DNA of 64,000 nt from Paenibacillus sp. FSL K6-0276 (lineage in GTDB: Bacteria; Bacillota; Bacilli; Paenibacillales; Paenibacillaceae). Location of the stretch: assembly GCF_037977235.1 (NCBI RefSeq), contig NZ_CP150276.1, positions 2,356,001 to 2,420,000 on the forward strand. Direction: 5' to 3'. The notes beneath the pieces were generated by a model. That model worked only from the letters and a program-made list of their open reading frames with translations. It was not told the DNA's origin and did not search any database. Each line of letters begins with the position of its first letter. The stretch's first letter is position 1. The translations under genes were made by a program, and so were the position numbers. Positions 17,337 to 25,411 of the stretch are shown piece by piece.

Positions 17337-17984
17337 ATGAACAGATTATCTCGCAAAATAATGACTCTATTCGCACCAGCTGCTGCAACACTACTACTGT
17401 TCGCAGCCGTGGCTAGCGCGCACGTAACCGTGGCACCAGCACAATCCAGTACCGGAGCATGGGAGACGTACACGCTTAAAGTCCCTTCAGAAAAAGATGT
17501 GGCCACTGTACAGGTTGATCTACGAATTCCAGCAGGTGCAGAGTTCAAACAATATGAGGCTACACCCGGATGGGATGTTACCATTGATGGGAATAAGGTT
17601 AGCTGGATAGCTAATGGTGAGGGCATTCAGAAGGGGCAATTCCAACGTTTCTACTTTACGGCTAAGAACCCTGATGCCGCTGGCGACATCGCATGGGATG
17701 CTTATCAACACTATGCCGATGGAAGCTTGGTGCAATGGTCTGGTGAGGCTGGAGCAGAGAATCCGCATTCTATTACTTCAATTGTACAAGCCACCGGTGG
17801 GGATGAACATTCTCACGGTTCCAATGTCACTGACAATTCGATGAGCATGGAAGAGCACAACGCTATCATGAAAGATGAGGAAAAATCAAATAGTGTCAAC
17901 CCAATGGTCTACATCGCAGTCGGGATATCTTTACTAGCCTTTTTAATAGCGGCCATAAGTATATTGCGCGGGCGGAAAGAGTAA
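17337..17984 (+). CDS. YcnI-like copper-binding membrane-anchored protein
   Basis: 215 residues with a signal peptide cut after ASA, exposing His29 as first mature residue (HVTVAP). This matches the DUF1775/YcnI family, in which the N-terminal His takes part in a copper-binding histidine-brace-like site. The YcnI domain covers 29-150. A His-containing Ser/Asn-rich linker and a C-terminal membrane helix (about 191-210) follow. YcnI usually sits beside YcnJ (CopC-CopD) and YcnK; neither is present here. Instead it follows a two-component system, suggesting a separate envelope or metal response (inference). Confidence 0.88.
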   Translation: MNRLSRKIMTLFAPAAATLLLFAAVASAHVTVAPAQSSTGAWETYTLKVPSEKDVATVQVDLRIPAGAEFKQYEATPGWDVTIDGNKVSWIANGEGIQKGQFQRFYFTAKNPDAAGDIAWDAYQHYADGSLVQWSGEAGAENPHSITSIVQATGGDEHSHGSNVTDNSMSMEEHNAIMKDEEKSNSVNPMVYIAVGISLLAFLIAAISILRGRKE

Positions 17985-18054
17985 GAGGGGATCGTTGTAT
18001 TCCGTGATCAGGGTTAGATACTTTGATTAGACAAAAGTTTGATCTTATACCTGT

Positions 18055-18094
18055 GAACAGTTTCTAGTGAAGTATGGAACTGTTCGCAGTTTTC
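18055..18094 (+). terminator. Intrinsic terminator after ycnI-like gene
   Basis: GAACAGTTTC pairs with GGAACTGTTC (one G-U) around an 11-nt loop, followed by GCAGTTTTCTT. Confidence 0.65.
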
Positions 18095-18154
18095 TTGTAT
18101 GTGGAGATTTGGGAAATATGATTTTTAAGGGAAAATAATTCAATTCATGAAATA

Positions 18155-18181
18155 AGCCCCCGTCAATAAACGACGGAAGCT
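18155..18181 (-). terminator. Terminator of the VTC-DUF4956-CotH operon
   Basis: On the minus strand AGC..CCGTC pairs with GACGG..GCT with a two-base internal mismatch. The T-tract is weak. Confidence 0.5.
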
Positions 18182-18222
18182 CATTTTATGAATTTTTTTG
18201 TTGTGAAAAACTTTTTACTTAT

Positions 18223-20010
18223 CTATAACCGTTTCCGCTTATAGAAGGTCACAAAGATTGCAGTCAGCAGTAGGAGAAGTATCGCGACTCCAGTAGTGAT
18301 GGCTTCACTTGTGCTGCCTTTTTGCTGCATAGCGCCAGCACCGCCGCTAAAGTTACCACCCATACCACCACGCATACCGCCGTCCATGCCTCCATCACCA
18401 GGGCCGTTTCCACCTTCAGGGATAGTTGGCCCACCCATGGCACCTGGTGCACCGCCAGGTCCGCCGGTGAATCCACCTTGAGCAGCTTGCCCGCTTTCGG
18501 CATTCGGCGCAGCAGCAACCACACCGCCCGCACCTGTGCTCTCAGCTCCCGCGTTAGCTCCGCCCGTACCGCCAGTGCCCGCGCTCTGATCCGCCCCTGC
18601 GCCAGTCTGTCTGTTACTCGCGCCGTTCACGCCTTGCCCAGCACCAGTGGCACCTGCACCTGCAGCTGCGCCATTCCTAGCGCCACCACCACCCATACCG
18701 CTTCCTGATCCGTCTCCGGAGGAAGGAATGGTGCCATCGAGCTGTTGCTGGATATTTTTCGCCATGTTCGACATGAAGGTCTTAACAGACTTAATCCCTT
18801 CTTCATACTGTTCGAAGGTGTAGAAGGCGGATGGATCCGTTTTGACATAGCTGGAAATCATCGTGTTCAGCTCATCCATCCGAGCTTGGAACGTATCGTC
18901 CGCTAGATAGCCATTAATCATCTCGCTGACAATCTCGTGATATTTCGCTTTGTATTCGTCGTTAGCAAGTAGCTTCGCAATCAGCGGACGTTCTGCCAAT
19001 GCGCCTTGAGTAGGCTCGTCAATCAGCACATCTGCGCTACCCATACCACCAAAAGCCATATTATAATCCCACGGCAGGATGGAGAAGACCCCGTCGTTTT
19101 CATATAGGTAATAATTTTGCTTATTACCACCCAAATAACTGTCCATATTAGCCGTTACCGCATTTAGAGCAATGTACTTCAGGGATTCCTCTACGTCGAT
19201 GTATTTTTCATAATCGGTGCCGTTATTGAGCTCATTCAGCATATCGATCAGAATATCATCGTTGGATTTATCCGATTTCATTACTAGTCCGGTATAGAGG
19301 GAAGGATCGTCACCAAGCCAAGTCAAGTCACTGCCCTGACCGGTCATTTCCCCTTTATAAAGTGCGCCGTAAGAGTTCCCGAAGTTGCGTTCCAGATAAG
19401 CGTCGCCGATCTGTTCCACCGCGAGGTAGAAGCCCTTCAGTTCATTATTGACGTACACATTGACGAAGGAATATTTCGGCGTTGGAAGTTCGACACTCTC
19501 AGCGAGCTCATAGGTTAGAAATTCTCGCATATAAGAAGCATCGCTGTAATTTTTTTTTAGGTTGATCTTTGTGATGCCAAATAAATTCTGGTTCACATAT
19601 TCATCAAAAGAAATTTTGAAGCTGTAGCGGTCAGAGTCCGTCATCTGTACTACACTTCTGAGACTGAGATTTCCTTTGGTTCGTACGGCTACGTTATCGA
19701 ATTTAATCCCGTTGTACTCAACGGATGCGGTTTTATATTCTTCCGCGCTGGCATTATCCAGCATATCCTGAAAATCATCCGGGTCTAAAGTGATTTTGAC
19801 ATCGACGACCTTGTCTTTTGGAAAGACCTGCTCGTCTAGACTTTTCTCGTCGCTCGAGACTTTCTTTTCCTGAGAATCTGTTGCAGTTTCGTTTGTTGCA
19901 GATGGACTTGCGTTCTGGCACCCAGCTACAGCGATGACCAGCAGCAGGCAACCAAGACTCAGCAGGATAGACTTACCTCTTGCTTTCATCTTATTGTGTT
20001 TAGGATACAT
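18223..20010 (-). CDS. CotH-kinase-family lipoprotein with Gly/Ala-rich tail and C-terminal membrane helix
   Basis: 595 residues. Lipobox VAGC puts the lipid on Cys31. The CotH domain (about 62-425) shows Asp290 in ANMDSYLGGNKQNYYLY and Asp315 in LPWDYNMAFG, matching the conserved Asp pair of B. subtilis CotH, an atypical protein kinase acting on coat proteins. Residues 426-565 are Gly/Ala/Asn/Ser low complexity, then a helix at about 572-589 and KRKRL. The protein could thus be held at both ends. Its start overlaps the DUF4956 stop by 11 nt. M8 (19989) is an alternative start. Substrate unknown. Confidence 0.9.
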   Translation of the reverse strand: MYPKHNKMKARGKSILLSLGCLLLVIAVAGCQNASPSATNETATDSQEKKVSSDEKSLDEQVFPKDKVVDVKITLDPDDFQDMLDNASAEEYKTASVEYNGIKFDNVAVRTKGNLSLRSVVQMTDSDRYSFKISFDEYVNQNLFGITKINLKKNYSDASYMREFLTYELAESVELPTPKYSFVNVYVNNELKGFYLAVEQIGDAYLERNFGNSYGALYKGEMTGQGSDLTWLGDDPSLYTGLVMKSDKSNDDILIDMLNELNNGTDYEKYIDVEESLKYIALNAVTANMDSYLGGNKQNYYLYENDGVFSILPWDYNMAFGGMGSADVLIDEPTQGALAERPLIAKLLANDEYKAKYHEIVSEMINGYLADDTFQARMDELNTMISSYVKTDPSAFYTFEQYEEGIKSVKTFMSNMAKNIQQQLDGTIPSSGDGSGSGMGGGGARNGAAAGAGATGAGQGVNGASNRQTGAGADQSAGTGGTGGANAGAESTGAGGVVAAAPNAESGQAAQGGFTGGPGGAPGAMGGPTIPEGGNGPGDGGMDGGMRGGMGGNFSGGAGAMQQKGSTSEAITTGVAILLLLLTAIFVTFYKRKRL

Positions 20011-20728
20011 AGTCGCCGCTATAGCTGATTAGAAGTGCATTTTTGACTCCCTTTAGGTCGGAGACTGTGTTGACAAATCCACCTACTTTATCATCCAGAC
20101 GGAGCTCGAGTGTTTTTTCAATATTGTTTGCGGATACTGTTTTTTGCTTCACGTTGTAACGTTTCACGGATTTGGTGATATGGTTGTGTACTTCACGTTC
20201 GCTCTCGTCGCTATCGCAGTTAATGACTAGCAAGTATGGTGTTTCGATAGAAGAATGTTTGATGAACAGGAACAGAATTAGACCGATGATGATTGAACCA
20301 ACAATAGCCAAAGTGAAGAAGCCTGCGCCAGTTACGATCCCTGCGACTGCTGCCCAGAATAAGAAGATTAGATCTGTTGGATCTTTGATCGGCGTTCTGA
20401 AACGAACGATGGACAATGCGCCGACCATACCGAGGGACAGAACAAGGTTAGAGTTGATGGCAATAATGACAGTGGCTGTAATCATGGTCATACCCATTAG
20501 GGAGACATTGAAGCTTTTGGAGTATAACACTCCGCTAAATACACGTTTGTAGAGCAGATAAATAAAGTAGCCAATCAGAAAAGCCACGCCTAACGTGATG
20601 AGCATTTTCGAGATGCTTATATCGGAGACAAAGTTGTCAATCACCGAGTTTTTAATGATATCTGTAAAAGTATTTGTGGTTGTATCTGTTGTTGCGGTTG
20701 CTGCTAGTGTTGCTAGTGATGCATTCAT
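20000..20728 (-). CDS. DUF4956 membrane protein
   Basis: 242 residues from ATG 20728. About four membrane helices occupy 40-160, including the family signature GALSIVRFRTPIKDPTDL; a cytoplasmic ACT-like C-terminal domain of about 80 residues follows. The function is unknown; the family recurrently lies beside VTC-domain proteins and CotH kinases. The SD GGGAGG is built into the last codons of the VTC gene (WED), and the start lies 2 nt after that stop, so translation is coupled. An earlier TTG start would consist of the SD itself and is rejected. Confidence 0.9.
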   Translation of the reverse strand: MNASLATLAATATTDTTTNTFTDIIKNSVIDNFVSDISISKMLITLGVAFLIGYFIYLLYKRVFSGVLYSKSFNVSLMGMTMITATVIIAINSNLVLSLGMVGALSIVRFRTPIKDPTDLIFLFWAAVAGIVTGAGFFTLAIVGSIIIGLILFLFIKHSSIETPYLLVINCDSDESEREVHNHITKSVKRYNVKQKTVSANNIEKTLELRLDDKVGGFVNTVSDLKGVKNALLISYSGDYVS

Positions 20729-20730
20729 AA

Positions 20731-21444
20731 TCAATAATCCTCCCAAGTGTTGGTTTTTAAGAATTTGCGGCAGATCACGTATTTTGAAGCGGACTTTCTG
20801 TTCAGCCCCTCTAACTGCAGCGCAATTTTAATGTATTCCGGAATGTACTCATCGAATTTCACTTCAAAAATAATGAAGTTCTCATCAATCGCCCGAATCG
20901 GATGCAAATCCTTATCAAAAATATCCGTCGAATGCAATCCGGTACGTAATTCCTTATCGAACGTGATTCGCACATTGCCGTTGTGGCAAACATAGGGCTC
21001 GCGAACGTAATCCACGATGACCTTCGGCCGAAGCAGGTTATGACGCATCTGATTGTATAACTCCATGAACAGTGGACTGTCCGGGACATTCAGCACCTCA
21101 TAGTTGCCTGCCATGATCTCGTTGTACATTTGACGGGTCAGTGGCTCTTTGATTTTGGCGATATAATCGTCCATTTTGATTTTTTTCTCAAAGTGAATGC
21201 TATTGTCTTGAATGTTGTAGATACGAATACGATATTTGGCGCGTTCTCTGAGACCTCCGAGTTTATCGGCAAGCGCCGTGTTGTTGATGTCGTCAAAATA
21301 CAAACTTCGAATATGATATTCGCCACACTCATTGGCGTGCTGGTCTGTATCAATCAAGCTCTGTAATCGCTGGCGCAATATAAGGTATAGATGATAGTTA
21401 ATGAAGAATTTTAGCTCATGCCGGAATTGAAGCTTGTTACTCAT
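20731..21444 (-). CDS. VTC-domain protein, polyphosphate polymerase-like
   Basis: 237 residues forming a single triphosphate-tunnel VTC domain. The basic and acidic tunnel residues are visible: FRHELKF (Arg8, Glu10, Lys12), AKYRIRIY (Lys70, Arg72, Arg74), HFEKKIK (Glu86-Lys88), VDYVREPY, RITFDKE, IIFEVKFDE and SKYVICR. In yeast Vtc4 this domain makes polyphosphate from ATP. The bacterial version lacks SPX and membrane parts, and the DUF4956 partner could supply the membrane pore (inference). It is the first gene of the three-gene operon; the upstream 215 bp must hold its promoter. Confidence 0.9.
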   Translation of the reverse strand: MSNKLQFRHELKFFINYHLYLILRQRLQSLIDTDQHANECGEYHIRSLYFDDINNTALADKLGGLRERAKYRIRIYNIQDNSIHFEKKIKMDDYIAKIKEPLTRQMYNEIMAGNYEVLNVPDSPLFMELYNQMRHNLLRPKVIVDYVREPYVCHNGNVRITFDKELRTGLHSTDIFDKDLHPIRAIDENFIIFEVKFDEYIPEYIKIALQLEGLNRKSASKYVICRKFLKTNTWEDY

Positions 21445-21659
21445 TTTCCCACCTCGTTTCTATCTCTATCTCTGTCGTTAGCTAACCTTCTTGCACAACT
21501 AATTCTAGGAGACAGACCTTATGCTTAACTTAAAATAGACTGAATGTTAGCTGAATGTTTACACTGCGTTAACAAAAGTATGGAGATATAGATTTGACTT
21601 CTGACTTTCTAGAAGGCTATCTTAGTTAGAAGACTAGAGAGAAGACTTAAGGAGGAACC

Positions 21660-22904
21660 ATGATGAAAGACTATAAATTCGCCATCATCCTAGGGGTAGT
21701 AGTGATTATTCTGATCTTGGTGGCTGTTGGGATGGAGTGGTTCAAATCCGGGAGCTCCGCGAAATCATCAGCCCCGTATGATCTTGTTACCACCTTTAAG
21801 GGTGATGCGGGAAAGAGTCGTGCATTTACTTGGTATACTAGCGATTCCAATGCCGCAGGAGTTCTGGAGTTGGTAAAGGGACAGGCGTCCTCTTTTGCAA
21901 ATTTAGATGTGATTAGGGTAAACGCAAATAGTAACTCCATAAAAACAGACAATGGTTCCAGAGGTGTTCATAAAACGGAGGCTACGGGACTTGAGCCTGG
22001 GACGTTGTATTCTTACAGAGTGGGCAGTGGCGTTGAGGGGGAATGGAGTACAGTTGCGGAATTCACCACGGAAGAGACAGGACTAGATAGTGTTACATTT
22101 ATCAACGTTACGGATTCCCAAGGGGAGACAACGAATGATTTTAAACTGTGGGGGAAGACATTAGGCAAGGCTTTGCAGACCTTTCCAGAGGCCAAGTTTA
22201 TTGTGCATAACGGTGACTTAACGGAGAACCCGGAGGATTCTGCGGGCTGGGATCAATTTTTTGGAAACGTGCAAGGCTTGATTTCTGGGATACCCTTAAT
22301 GCCTGTTACAGGAAATCATGATGAGGTGGATGACGATGTGAAGGATTTTACTTCCCATTTCAACCTGCCAGATAACGGGGCAAAAGGTTCTATTGCAGGC
22401 ACCTCGTATTCCTTCGATTACGGTCCTGTACATGTATCTGTATTGAATACGGAGAGCAATTTGAAAAAACAAGCCGAGTGGCTGAAGCGAGATTTGAAGA
22501 ACACAGATAAGGAATGGAAAATCGTTGCGATGCACCGTCCGGCGTACGGGGGGAATTCATATAAGAAGGTTGAAGATTGGACGGATATTTTTGATGCGTA
22601 TGAGGTCGATTTGGTGCTGCAGGGTCATAATCATGAGTACTCCAGATCCTTCCCGTTACGGGCTGGGAAAATCGTCCCTGAAGGTGAGAATCCGGTAGGT
22701 GCTAAAAGAGGTACGGTATATGTTGTGACCAATGCATCTGGTGGGAAGTTTAATGAGAAAAAAGAAGATCAGTTCTACCATAAAGTTCACATTCAAAACT
22801 ACAAGCAAATGTTCGCAGGGATTAGCGTTTCCGGTAATACATTAACGTATCAGGCATATGATGTGGATGGTAAGATGCTGGATGAATTTGTGCTTACGAA
22901 TTAA
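21660..22904 (+). CDS. Membrane-anchored metallophosphoesterase, purple-acid-phosphatase-like
   Basis: 414 residues: membrane anchor 7-26, a fibronectin-III-like N-terminal domain of purple acid phosphatases (about 40-137, ending EFTTEE), then a calcineurin-type phosphoesterase. Metal-site blocks are TDSQ, HNGDLTE, GNHDEVD, MHRPAYG and GHNHEYSR. The first block has Asp-Ser-Gln rather than Asp-x-His, as in several PAP-like bacterial enzymes. It acts outside the membrane. It is divergent from the VTC operon, so it may remove phosphate or polyphosphate made or transferred by that system (inference). SD AAGGAGGAACC; ATG 21660 or 21663. Confidence 0.88.
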   Translation: MMKDYKFAIILGVVVIILILVAVGMEWFKSGSSAKSSAPYDLVTTFKGDAGKSRAFTWYTSDSNAAGVLELVKGQASSFANLDVIRVNANSNSIKTDNGSRGVHKTEATGLEPGTLYSYRVGSGVEGEWSTVAEFTTEETGLDSVTFINVTDSQGETTNDFKLWGKTLGKALQTFPEAKFIVHNGDLTENPEDSAGWDQFFGNVQGLISGIPLMPVTGNHDEVDDDVKDFTSHFNLPDNGAKGSIAGTSYSFDYGPVHVSVLNTESNLKKQAEWLKRDLKNTDKEWKIVAMHRPAYGGNSYKKVEDWTDIFDAYEVDLVLQGHNHEYSRSFPLRAGKIVPEGENPVGAKRGTVYVVTNASGGKFNEKKEDQFYHKVHIQNYKQMFAGISVSGNTLTYQAYDVDGKMLDEFVLTN

Positions 22905-22954
22905 GTAGTAGTAACTTTCTTCGCCGTTAGGGTGGACTTATATCTTCGAGAAAC

Positions 22955-22987
22955 AGATGCCATCTCAAAAAGAGGCATCTTTTTTTT
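22955..22987 (+). terminator. Intrinsic terminator
   Basis: AGATGCC pairs with GGCATCT, extended by TCT/AGA around a small loop, followed by a run of nine T. Confidence 0.85.
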
Positions 22988-23085
22988 GAAATAGAAGGAT
23001 AATTTATATGCTTACGCTATAAATTATCCTTCTATTTCTCGCTTAAAGGTTTACCGTCCTTATAGGGACGTCGAAGGCGTTAGCT
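22988..23085 (-). repeat. Structured intergenic repeat, copy 2 (reversed)
   Basis: Read on the minus strand it has the same core as copies 1 and 3: AACGCCTTCGACGTCC, a palindromic GTCC..GGAC stem, GGTAA and TTTAAGCGAGAAAT. Its second hairpin is nearly perfect over 21 bp (22988-23008 against 23018-23038) but differs in sequence from the other copies. It lies between two convergent genes. Confidence 0.8.
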
Positions 23086-23088
23086 AGA

Positions 23089-23231
23089 GAGTAATTAGGG
23101 AAAACTCCCTGAAAATAGCCGATGTAAGCTTTAAATGAACAAAAACAGGGAATTCCTCCCTATATATCAGGGTAGTTTCTTTATTTTCCAGCAAATCAGC
23201 TAAATTATAGGGAGGTTTTCCGTAATTATTC
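23089..23231. repeat. 143-bp element with imperfect terminal inverted repeats
   Basis: The left arm (23089-23119, GAGTAATTAGGGAAAACT..) and the right arm (23199-23231) are inverted copies with a few mismatches and gaps. The core is AT-rich and has no open frame. The layout is that of a miniature inverted-repeat element or a long hairpin. No target-site duplication could be verified. It fills the rest of the 348-bp gap with repeat copy 2 and the terminator. Confidence 0.55.
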
Positions 23232-23252
23232 TATCGGCGCTGTTTTGTGTTG

Positions 23253-23993
23253 TTATAACGTTTGACCACTATCTACAGCAATGATCTGTCCGGTTATGGC
23301 TTCCTGTTCCAGTGTTGCGCAGACAAATTGAGCGATATCTTCAGCAGATGAAATTCGTTGGAGCAGCAGATTAGGTGCTAATTTATGCATCTGCTCTTCT
23401 CGTCCAGACCACCATCTGGTAGCAACGGCTCCCGGTGCGACACAGTTAACTCTAATATTAGGAGCCAGTGTGTGGGCTAGAGATTTCGTAAGACCATGAA
23501 CAGCAGCTTTGGAGACGGCATAAGGGAGGGATGAGCCTAAGCCAGTTTGTCCGGCGATGCTGCCGAGATTGACGATGGCGCCTGAGCCTCTCTGGTTCAT
23601 ATATGGCGCAACCGCTCTGGCGCAGAAGAACATTCCTTTCACATTTACATCATAAAGCTCATCCCATACTTCCTCTGTTGCTTTTTCCAGATCCCCTAGC
23701 GCAATATGTTTAGTAATACTGGCGTTATTCACCAGCAGATCTATCGTCTCAAAATGCTGAATAATCGAATCGACCATACTCCGTACCTCCTGATCCTTAG
23801 AAACATCGGCTTGTAATGCTATGGCTTGCCCCCCTTGATTTATAATCGTATTCACGGTTTCATTGGCTTCTACCTCGGATCTAGAATAGTTCACTGCAAC
23901 ACGTGCTCCGCGTCGGGCTAATTCCAGACTTACAGCCTTGCCAATTCCCGTACCTCCACCAGTTACTAATGCTACTTTATTGTTGAGATCCAT
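23253..23993 (-). CDS. SDR-family oxidoreductase
   Basis: 246 residues, classical short-chain dehydrogenase/reductase. The cofactor loop TGGGTGIG is at 11-18, NNAS at 89-92, catalytic Ser145, Tyr158 and Lys162 in the YAVSK segment, and the C-terminus ends in IIAVDSGQTL. It is closest in appearance to FabG-like reductases; the substrate is not determined. It is divergent from a LysR regulator 131 bp away, which probably controls it. Confidence 0.9.
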   Translation of the reverse strand: MDLNNKVALVTGGGTGIGKAVSLELARRGARVAVNYSRSEVEANETVNTIINQGGQAIALQADVSKDQEVRSMVDSIIQHFETIDLLVNNASITKHIALGDLEKATEEVWDELYDVNVKGMFFCARAVAPYMNQRGSGAIVNLGSIAGQTGLGSSLPYAVSKAAVHGLTKSLAHTLAPNIRVNCVAPGAVATRWWSGREEQMHKLAPNLLLQRISSAEDIAQFVCATLEQEAITGQIIAVDSGQTL

Positions 23994-24028
23994 CCTTACT
24001 CACTCCTTAGGTTGGCGTATGTTGTTGA

Positions 24029-24044
24029 TATAGAGTATTCTATA
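24029..24044. promoter_or_regulatory. Candidate LysR operator
   Basis: TATAGA-GTAT-TCTATA is a perfect 16-bp palindrome and contains the T-N11-A pattern. It lies midway between the divergent SDR and LysR genes. Confidence 0.5.
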
Positions 24045-24124
24045 GTGATTATTGGATTTCGTATAATTGAATAAAATGAAGGTTTGGTTCAATTTATTTG
24101 AACTAAGTAGTGGAGGTCACTAAA

Positions 24125-25018
24125 ATGGATCTGAAAACAATAAAAACCTTTCAAACGATCGTGATTTCAGGAAGCTTTAACCGTGCAGCAGAGGAATTGA
24201 ATTATGCCCAATCAACAGTTACCATGCAAATGCAGAGGCTTGAATCCGACTTAGGCTGTCAATTGCTTGAGCGTGGAAAACAAATCAGCTTAACAGAAGC
24301 TGGTAGATTGTTTTATGAACAGAGCTTACATATCGTTAAGGACATGGAGCGGCTTCAGAGCCGTTTGGCTGATTTGAAAATTGGCGAGGCTGGCAACGTC
24401 CGCATAGGGGTAACAGATCCGACGGCGAGCTATCGTTTACCGCAGCTGTTAAGTAGTTTTATGGCGCAGTTTCCGAAAGTAAAAGTCTCCGTGGAGATAG
24501 CGGGAACCGCAGCACTCAGTGAACTACTTTTGCGAGGCGAAATTGATATGGCTGTATGTTCAGCGCCAGAGCTGGGTAAGGAGCTTTATTTTGAACCCTT
24601 ATTTACGGAGGAATTTGTGTTATTAATGCCAGAAGAGCATCCGCTAGCTTCCAAGGAGAATATCACCCCGGAGGATTTACAGAATCATCGGTTACTTATT
24701 ACGGCAGCAAACTGTCCTTATCGAAAAAAATTAGAAAGTGTGCTACAGGAATCAGGTGGAACGCCATTCGATACTATGGAGATTGGAAGCATGACGGCTC
24801 TGAAATATTTTGTGGAAAGTGATTTAGGTGTCGCTCTTGTCCCTGAGATAGTGCTGAATCCGGCTCCTGTCGGAACGGTGGTGCGGAAGCTGGAGGGAAA
24901 GGTTATTGATATGAGCTGCGGTATCCTATGTAAACTTTCGGATTATCCGCTCAAGCTAGCGAGCTCCAGATTGTATCATTTTTTAAAGCAGGAGCTAACC
25001 GCGACAAGGATATTTTGA
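24125..25018 (+). CDS. LysR-family transcriptional regulator
   Basis: 297 residues. The N-terminal winged HTH reads LKTIKTFQTIVISGSF, then NRAAEELNYAQSTVTMQMQR; a periplasmic-binding-like effector domain follows (about 90-295: VRIGVTDPTASYRLP, LLLRGEIDMAVCS, FVLLMPEEHPLA). Start ATG 24125 is chosen because GGAGGT lies 8 nt upstream; GTG 24110 would include the SD. It probably regulates the divergent SDR gene. The inducer is unknown. Confidence 0.92.
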   Translation: MDLKTIKTFQTIVISGSFNRAAEELNYAQSTVTMQMQRLESDLGCQLLERGKQISLTEAGRLFYEQSLHIVKDMERLQSRLADLKIGEAGNVRIGVTDPTASYRLPQLLSSFMAQFPKVKVSVEIAGTAALSELLLRGEIDMAVCSAPELGKELYFEPLFTEEFVLLMPEEHPLASKENITPEDLQNHRLLITAANCPYRKKLESVLQESGGTPFDTMEIGSMTALKYFVESDLGVALVPEIVLNPAPVGTVVRKLEGKVIDMSCGILCKLSDYPLKLASSRLYHFLKQELTATRIF

Positions 25019-25068
25019 ATTTTAAACGAATTGTATGTATTAGGAAAAAATAGAGAGGGCGGTGCTTG

Positions 25069-25368
25069 ATGTTTTTAAGGAGAAAATTCAGTTTCTGGTT
25101 TTCGATTATTAGTATCATCATCTGTCTGGGTGATTATTTGGGGATTGAGATCGCAAACATCATTCTTGTACGACTTAATCCAATTATAGATACGCTGATC
25201 TTCATGAAGCCCTTTGCAAACTGGATGGTTGATGTTAATAATACGGAATGGGCTGCAAGCAGTATATTAATCAGCGTCAGATTTCCCACGTATGTAATTC
25301 ATTTTGGGACGTTCCTGATTTTAGGACTTCTTATAGATTATCTTATACATATATTTAAACAGAAGTAA
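25069..25368 (+). CDS. Small membrane protein of unknown function
   Basis: 99 residues with two clear membrane helices, one near the N-terminus (about 10-32) and one near the C-terminus (about 73-94). Between them is a short polar segment with WMVDVNNTEWAA. No family is recognised. The SD GAGGGCGGTG lies before ATG 25069. A methyltransferase gene follows 43 bp later. Confidence 0.65.
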   Translation: MFLRRKFSFWFSIISIIICLGDYLGIEIANIILVRLNPIIDTLIFMKPFANWMVDVNNTEWAASSILISVRFPTYVIHFGTFLILGLLIDYLIHIFKQK

Positions 25369-25411
25369 AAAAGCGAGCAGTATTAGCCGAGATGAGGAAA
25401 GGTGAGAAGAG

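Noticed and set aside
18322..18708. Ser/Thr/His-rich plus-strand frame inside the CotH gene
   Set aside because: It is the reverse of the Gly/Ala-rich tail and is explained by its repetitive codons.
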